A stretch of DNA of 64,000 nt from Tectiglobus sp965247245 (GTDB lineage Bacteria; Pseudomonadota; Alphaproteobacteria; Rhizobiales; Hyphomicrobiaceae), in assembly GCA_965247245.1 (NCBI GenBank), contig CBDFGV010000003.1, positions 3,844,001 to 3,908,000 on the forward strand, given 5' to 3'. Made by a program: the position numbers and the translations under genes. The notes under the pieces are model-generated. The model saw only the letters and a list, made by a program, of their open reading frames with translations. It was not told the origin of the DNA and made no database searches. Position 1 is the stretch's first letter. Each line of letters opens with the position of its first letter. Of the stretch, positions 60,679 to 64,000 are shown one piece after another.

Positions 60679-62028
60679 TTAGATTCTCTGGCTGCCGGAT
60701 CCGAATTCCGGGTAAGCCTCGAGGCCGATTTCTGCTTTGTCGAGACCTTCGAACTCTTCTTCTTCGGTTGGACGAAGACCAACTGTTGCGGCTAGGAACA
60801 GCCACACCACCGCGCTGGCCACCGTGACGAAGATGCCGATCGCGACCACACCAGTGAGCTGCGGTACAATCGATACATCGGAGTTCGTCCAGGCAACCAC
60901 GAGCGTGCCCCAGATACCTGCGAACAGGTGAACCGGTATCGCCCCGACGACATCGTCGATCTTCAGCTTGTCGAGCATTGGTACGGTGAAGACAACGATC
61001 GCACCGCCGATTGCACCGATGATAACGGCCTGCCAGATGGCGGGTGTCAGCGGTTCTGCAGTGATCGACACGAGGCCGGCCAGCGCACCGTTGAGAGCCA
61101 TTGTCAGATCGACCTTACCGTAGAAGATCTGGTTCAATACGATCGCGGCAACGACGCCACCGGCAGCAGCCAGGTTGGTGTTGACGAAGATCTTTGAGAC
61201 TGATGACGCGTCGGCAATTGTGCCCATTGCGAGCTGCGAAGCACCATTGAAGCCGAACCAGCCGAGCCACAGGATGAATGTACCGAGCGTTGCCAAGGCC
61301 ATGTTTGAGCCAGGCATCGGATTGACTTCGCCGTTCGGGCCGTACTTGCCTTTACGTGCACCGATGATGATCGCGCCGACGAGAGCTGCCCAGCCACCGG
61401 TTGAATGCACCAGTGTCGAGCCTGCAAAGTCAGAGAAGCCCATGTCGTCGAGCCAGCCTGTGCCCCATTCCCATGAACCCTGGATCGGGTAGATCACGCC
61501 GCAAAGCACGATGACGAAAATCAGGAACGGCCACAGCTTGACGCGCTCGGCCACTGTGCCGGAGACGATGGATGCTGCCGTTGCGCAGAACACCATCTGG
61601 AAGAACCAGTCAGAGCCCGTTGAGTAGGCGTTCGCGGTGTCCTTGGCCGGATCTGGCATTGAGACCGGTGAGATCTTGCCAATCACGTCGGCCACGATCC
61701 AACCGCCGTCGCCTGGATACATGAGGTTGTAGCCGATCAGCCAGAAGGCCAAACCTGCGAGGGAGTAAAGGGCAATGTTCTTGGTACACTGCATGGCGAC
61801 GTTTTTCGTCCGCACCATGCCGGCTTCAAGCATTGCGAAGCCTGCGGCCATCCACATGACGAGGAAGCCACCGATCAGGAACAGCATTGTGTTGAAGACA
61901 TACTGCACTTCTTTCTGAAGCGCTTCTGGTTCAACCTTGGCATCCTGAGCAAGGCTGGGCTGGACCAGCGCTGCTGTGGCTGCGGCGCCAAGCGCCCCTA
62001 GCCAAAGAAGTTTCGTCGTTACTTTCAT
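60679..62028 (-). CDS. amtB: Ammonium transporter AmtB
   Basis: 449 aa with a signal-like N-terminus (KLLWLGALGAAATAALVQPSLAQ) and 11 helices. AmtB signatures: FLVMWMAAGFAMLEAGMVRTKN, DFAGSTLVHSTGGWAALVGAIIIGARKGKYG, LATLGTFILWLGWFGFNGASQLAM and DDVVGAIPVHLFAGIWGTL (the pore His). It lies 17 bp after glnK, the classic glnK-amtB pair in which the P-II protein blocks the channel. Distinct from the shorter Amt at 51.6 kb. Confidence 0.97.
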   Translation of the reverse strand: MKVTTKLLWLGALGAAATAALVQPSLAQDAKVEPEALQKEVQYVFNTMLFLIGGFLVMWMAAGFAMLEAGMVRTKNVAMQCTKNIALYSLAGLAFWLIGYNLMYPGDGGWIVADVIGKISPVSMPDPAKDTANAYSTGSDWFFQMVFCATAASIVSGTVAERVKLWPFLIFVIVLCGVIYPIQGSWEWGTGWLDDMGFSDFAGSTLVHSTGGWAALVGAIIIGARKGKYGPNGEVNPMPGSNMALATLGTFILWLGWFGFNGASQLAMGTIADASSVSKIFVNTNLAAAGGVVAAIVLNQIFYGKVDLTMALNGALAGLVSITAEPLTPAIWQAVIIGAIGGAIVVFTVPMLDKLKIDDVVGAIPVHLFAGIWGTLVVAWTNSDVSIVPQLTGVVAIGIFVTVASAVVWLFLAATVGLRPTEEEEFEGLDKAEIGLEAYPEFGSGSQRI

Positions 62029-62045
62029 GGGTTCTCCTCCGCCGG

Positions 62046-62384
62046 TTAGATAGCGCTTGAGTCGGTTTCACCGGTTCGGATGCGAACCGTGTGTTCAATG
62101 CTGGAAACGAAGATCTTGCCATCACCGATCTGGCCGGTTTTGGCAGCCGCACCGATCGCTTCGACTGCCTTGCCGGCGTCGTCGGAAGAGACGGCAACCT
62201 CGATTTTTATTTTTGGTAGGAAATTCACCGCGTATTCCGCACCGCGGTAGATCTCGGTATGACCTTTTTGGCGACCGTAGCCTTTAACTTCGGTCACAGT
62301 CATACCCTCTAGGCCCAGGGAGGTCAGCGCTTGGCGCACCTCATCGAGCTTGAAGGGCTTTATGATTGCTGTCACGAGTTTCAT
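62046..62384 (-). CDS. glnK: Nitrogen regulatory P-II protein GlnK
   Basis: 112 aa. P-II fold: MKLVTAIIKPFKLDEVRQALTSLGLEGMTVTEVKGYGRQKGHTEIYRGAEYAVNFLPKIKIEVAV, with the T-loop Tyr for uridylylation in GAEY, and the end DGKIFVSSIEHTVRIRTGETDSSAI. Senses 2-oxoglutarate, ATP and ADP and blocks AmtB. The promoter upstream matches a sigma-54 type (62486-62502). Confidence 0.97.
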   Translation of the reverse strand: MKLVTAIIKPFKLDEVRQALTSLGLEGMTVTEVKGYGRQKGHTEIYRGAEYAVNFLPKIKIEVAVSSDDAGKAVEAIGAAAKTGQIGDGKIFVSSIEHTVRIRTGETDSSAI

Positions 62385-62485
62385 GACGAACCCCCGATTG
62401 TTCGACTGCGGATCAGGGTTACCACCAGTCGCATCTCAAAAGTGCAGAGTTGGACGCAACTCGGCACACCCTAGGTTTCGGGGTA

Positions 62486-62502
62486 ATCAAGCACTGTGCC
62501 AG
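62486..62502 (-). promoter_or_regulatory. Sigma-54-type promoter of glnK-amtB
   Basis: Reading the minus strand from 62502 gives CTGGCACAGTGCTTGAT, a TGGCAC, five bases, TTGA arrangement. It differs from the amt promoter at 51501-51517 at one of 17 positions. It is about 100 bp upstream of glnK. Confidence 0.82.
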
Positions 62503-62588
62503 TTTGGATCAAGAAGTGTAACTATTTGATAATAATGACTTAAAAAAATGCACCGCCCAAAAAGCAGCCAGCCGGGAAGGCGCAAATA

Positions 62589-62603
62589 GCACAATTATTG
62601 TGC
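62589..62603. promoter_or_regulatory. Candidate NtrC site upstream of glnK
   Basis: GCAC-aattatt-GTGC is a palindrome with the GCAC-N7-GTGC spacing of NtrC binding sites (TGCACC-N5-GGTGCA). It lies about 90 bp upstream of the -24 element, a usual distance for an enhancer. The intervening DNA is AT-rich. Confidence 0.6.
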
Positions 62604-62635
62604 ATTTATATTCGAATGTCCAAAATATAGGCAGT

Positions 62636-63520
62636 CTAGTTTTGGCGCTGCCTCATTAATCCCTCTTGGGTCGTCGAGGCGACCAGCGTTCCATCGCGCG
62701 TATACATGCAACCGCGGCAGAAACCGCGCGCACCGGATGTTGATGGGCTGTCTTGGACGTAGAGCAGCCAGTCATCAGCCCGGAACGGGCGATGGAGCCA
62801 CATGGCGTGGTCCAGGCTCGCCATTTGGACATCTGAGGCGAACATTGGCTTACCGTGCGCAATGAGTGCGGTGTCCAGCAGTGTAAAGTCAGAAGCGTAG
62901 GCCAGGATACACTGATGTAGCCTCGGATCATCCGGCAGTTTTCCGTTTGCGCGCATCCAGATACTTTGGCGTGGCTCGGCCTTCGGCTGCTCGTCGTAGC
63001 GGCTGGAATCAACCGGCCGCATCTCAATGGGCCGTTCATGATCCCAGTAGTTGCGCATCGTCTTCGGCAATCGCTCGATGATCTTGTCGCGTAGCTCCTG
63101 CTCTTTCGGCAGGTCTTCGGGCTGTGGCACAACCGGCATCTGGCTGTGGTGGTCAAAGCCTTCCTCGAACTTCTGGAAGGAAACGCTCATCGCAAAGATG
63201 GGACGGCCATGCTGGATGGCGCGGACCCGCCGGGTCGTAAAGCTGCCGCCATCGCGAATGCGTTCAACTTCGTAAATCAAAGGGTGACTAGGATCACCCC
63301 CGATCAGAAAGTAGGCGTGCAACGAATGCGCTGACCGCTCCGGCTCCACCGTGCGCGCGGCAGCGACCAAGGCTTGTCCCAGAACCTGCCCGCCGTAGAC
63401 CCGCTGCCAGCCAATTTGCGGGCTTTGTCCGCGGAACAGATTGATCTCAAGCTGTTCTAGATCAAGTAGTGAGATGAGATCATCGAGTGCGCTTATTGAA
63501 TTATTCAAATCAGCTGCCAT
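62636..63520 (-). CDS. tesB: Acyl-CoA thioesterase II (TesB)
   Basis: 294 aa from the ATG at 63520 (MAADLNNSISALDDLISLLD); a GTG at 63544 is possible. Double hotdog fold: LDLEQLEINLFRGQSPQIGWQRVYGGQVLGQALVAAARTV, LHAYFLIGGDPSHPLIYEVERIRDGGSFTTRRV and a C-terminal FASDVQMASLDHAMWLHRPFRADDWLLYVQDSPSTSGARGFCRG with the catalytic Asp in SLDHAMW. Broad acyl-CoA hydrolase. Divergent from a ubiH-family gene. Confidence 0.95.
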   Translation of the reverse strand: MAADLNNSISALDDLISLLDLEQLEINLFRGQSPQIGWQRVYGGQVLGQALVAAARTVEPERSAHSLHAYFLIGGDPSHPLIYEVERIRDGGSFTTRRVRAIQHGRPIFAMSVSFQKFEEGFDHHSQMPVVPQPEDLPKEQELRDKIIERLPKTMRNYWDHERPIEMRPVDSSRYDEQPKAEPRQSIWMRANGKLPDDPRLHQCILAYASDFTLLDTALIAHGKPMFASDVQMASLDHAMWLHRPFRADDWLLYVQDSPSTSGARGFCRGCMYTRDGTLVASTTQEGLMRQRQN

Positions 63521-63590
63521 GATTCTGTTGTTCTCTTTACCCACTCCAGATAACTGATCCGATCAACGCCGGCATCATAAATCGCGCAAC

Positions 63591-64000
63591 ATGACCACAT
63601 CTGACACGGAACGCACTGACATCCTTATCGCTGGTGGGAGCTTCACCGGTCTCACGCTCGGGCTGGCTTTTGCCCAGACGTTCGGCCGAGAGTTGGCTGT
63701 GACTATAACCGGTGTGGACGAGGTGGCTCTGCGCGACGACAAGAGCCCGCGAGCGTTCGCGTTGTCGGCTTCGTCTAAGAGCCTATTGCAGGTGTTGGGT
63801 CTTTGGGACGAGATTTCCTCTGAAGCACAGCCCGTTCATGCGATCGAGCTCACCGATAGTCCGCTGACAGCGGGAATTCGACCGGTTCATCTGACATATA
63901 GCAATGTTCTCGACGACGGCACTGCTGCATCCTTCATCGTCCCGTCGCATGTGCTGGCCGAAGCATTGCTCACTCGCTGCATCGCTTTGCAGGCGGACGG
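63591..64000 (+). CDS. UbiH/COQ6-family FAD monooxygenase (3' truncated by window edge)
   Basis: First 136 residues only; the gene runs off the window. Starts MTTSDTERTDILIAGG, where TDILIAGGSFTGLTLGLAFA is the FAD dinucleotide-binding segment (variant of GxGxxG), followed by FALSASSKSLLQVLGLWDEI, the family's ALSxxSxxLLxxLGxW. Members hydroxylate the ubiquinone ring. It is divergent from tesB, which is common in Hyphomicrobiales. Which Ubi step is unknown. Confidence 0.85.
   Translation, partial: MTTSDTERTDILIAGGSFTGLTLGLAFAQTFGRELAVTITGVDEVALRDDKSPRAFALSASSKSLLQVLGLWDEISSEAQPVHAIELTDSPLTAGIRPVHLTYSNVLDDGTAASFIVPSHVLAEALLTRCIALQAD

Overview
The window is chromosomal DNA from an alphaproteobacterium, most likely in or near the Hyphomicrobiales. 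The evidence is the gene content and blocks such as dapF-mtaB-ftsY-ispZ, ftsK-lolA and glnK-amtB-tesB-ubiH, an alphaproteobacterial type of DnaX and SRP RNA, and typical intergenic palindromes. Genes sit on both strands in short operons. I see no prophage, transposase, CRISPR array, rRNA or tRNA.

Layout. 1-8.7 kb: the 3' part of a molybdenum hydroxylase large subunit, ethanolamine ammonia-lyase (eutB, eutC), an autotransporter-like outer membrane protein, an MFS carrier and a cytochrome P450. 8.7-12 kb: a metzincin-like membrane protein with a duplicated domain, a NaChBac-type voltage-gated channel and a secreted lectin-like protein. 12-20.2 kb: housekeeping block of rimM, rpsP, two GNAT genes, ffh, a 29-aa membrane peptide gene, a thioesterase, nudC, SRP RNA (ffs), dnaX and ybaB. 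20-28 kb: small secreted protein, DUF1194/vWA protein, glycosyltransferase, two-subunit ThDP decarboxylase, Cys/Met-type PLP enzyme, Fsr-like MFS, LysR regulator and divergent DMT exporter. 28-38 kb: a mostly plus-strand catabolic run (LLM flavin monooxygenase, SDR, ICL/PEP-mutase-like lyase, TspO, Ldh-family dehydrogenase, PhyH dioxygenase, GMC oxidoreductase), then an AAC(3)-I-like acetyltransferase, a second DMT carrier and a cysteine-dioxygenase-like cupin.

38-46.5 kb: aldehyde dehydrogenase, lipoprotein, asd, a bactofilin fused to a CSPG/cadherin-like repeat, and a WYL regulator divergent from a DUF1127 gene with a striking double palindrome between them, then an MFS carrier and a TetR regulator. 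46.5-51.3 kb: two ispZ paralogues, ftsY, mtaB, dapF. 51.6-64 kb: amt, a class-C beta-lactamase-fold hydrolase, ftsK (without a gamma domain), lolA, a candidate structured sRNA, a cNMP-binding protein, an OmpR-type response regulator, glnK-amtB, tesB and the start of a ubiH-family gene.

Working together: Ffh, SRP RNA and FtsY, all parts of co-translational targeting, lie within 35 kb. Two ammonium transporter loci share a nearly identical sigma-54-type promoter (16 of 17 bases), which suggests common nitrogen control. The most novel-looking items are the multi-hairpin sRNA candidate near 58.1 kb, the bactofilin-CSPG fusion, the WYL/DUF1127 double operator, the duplicated metzincin protein, and the ThDP decarboxylase plus PLP enzyme pair. 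All functional calls come from reading motifs and remembered family features; no database search was run.
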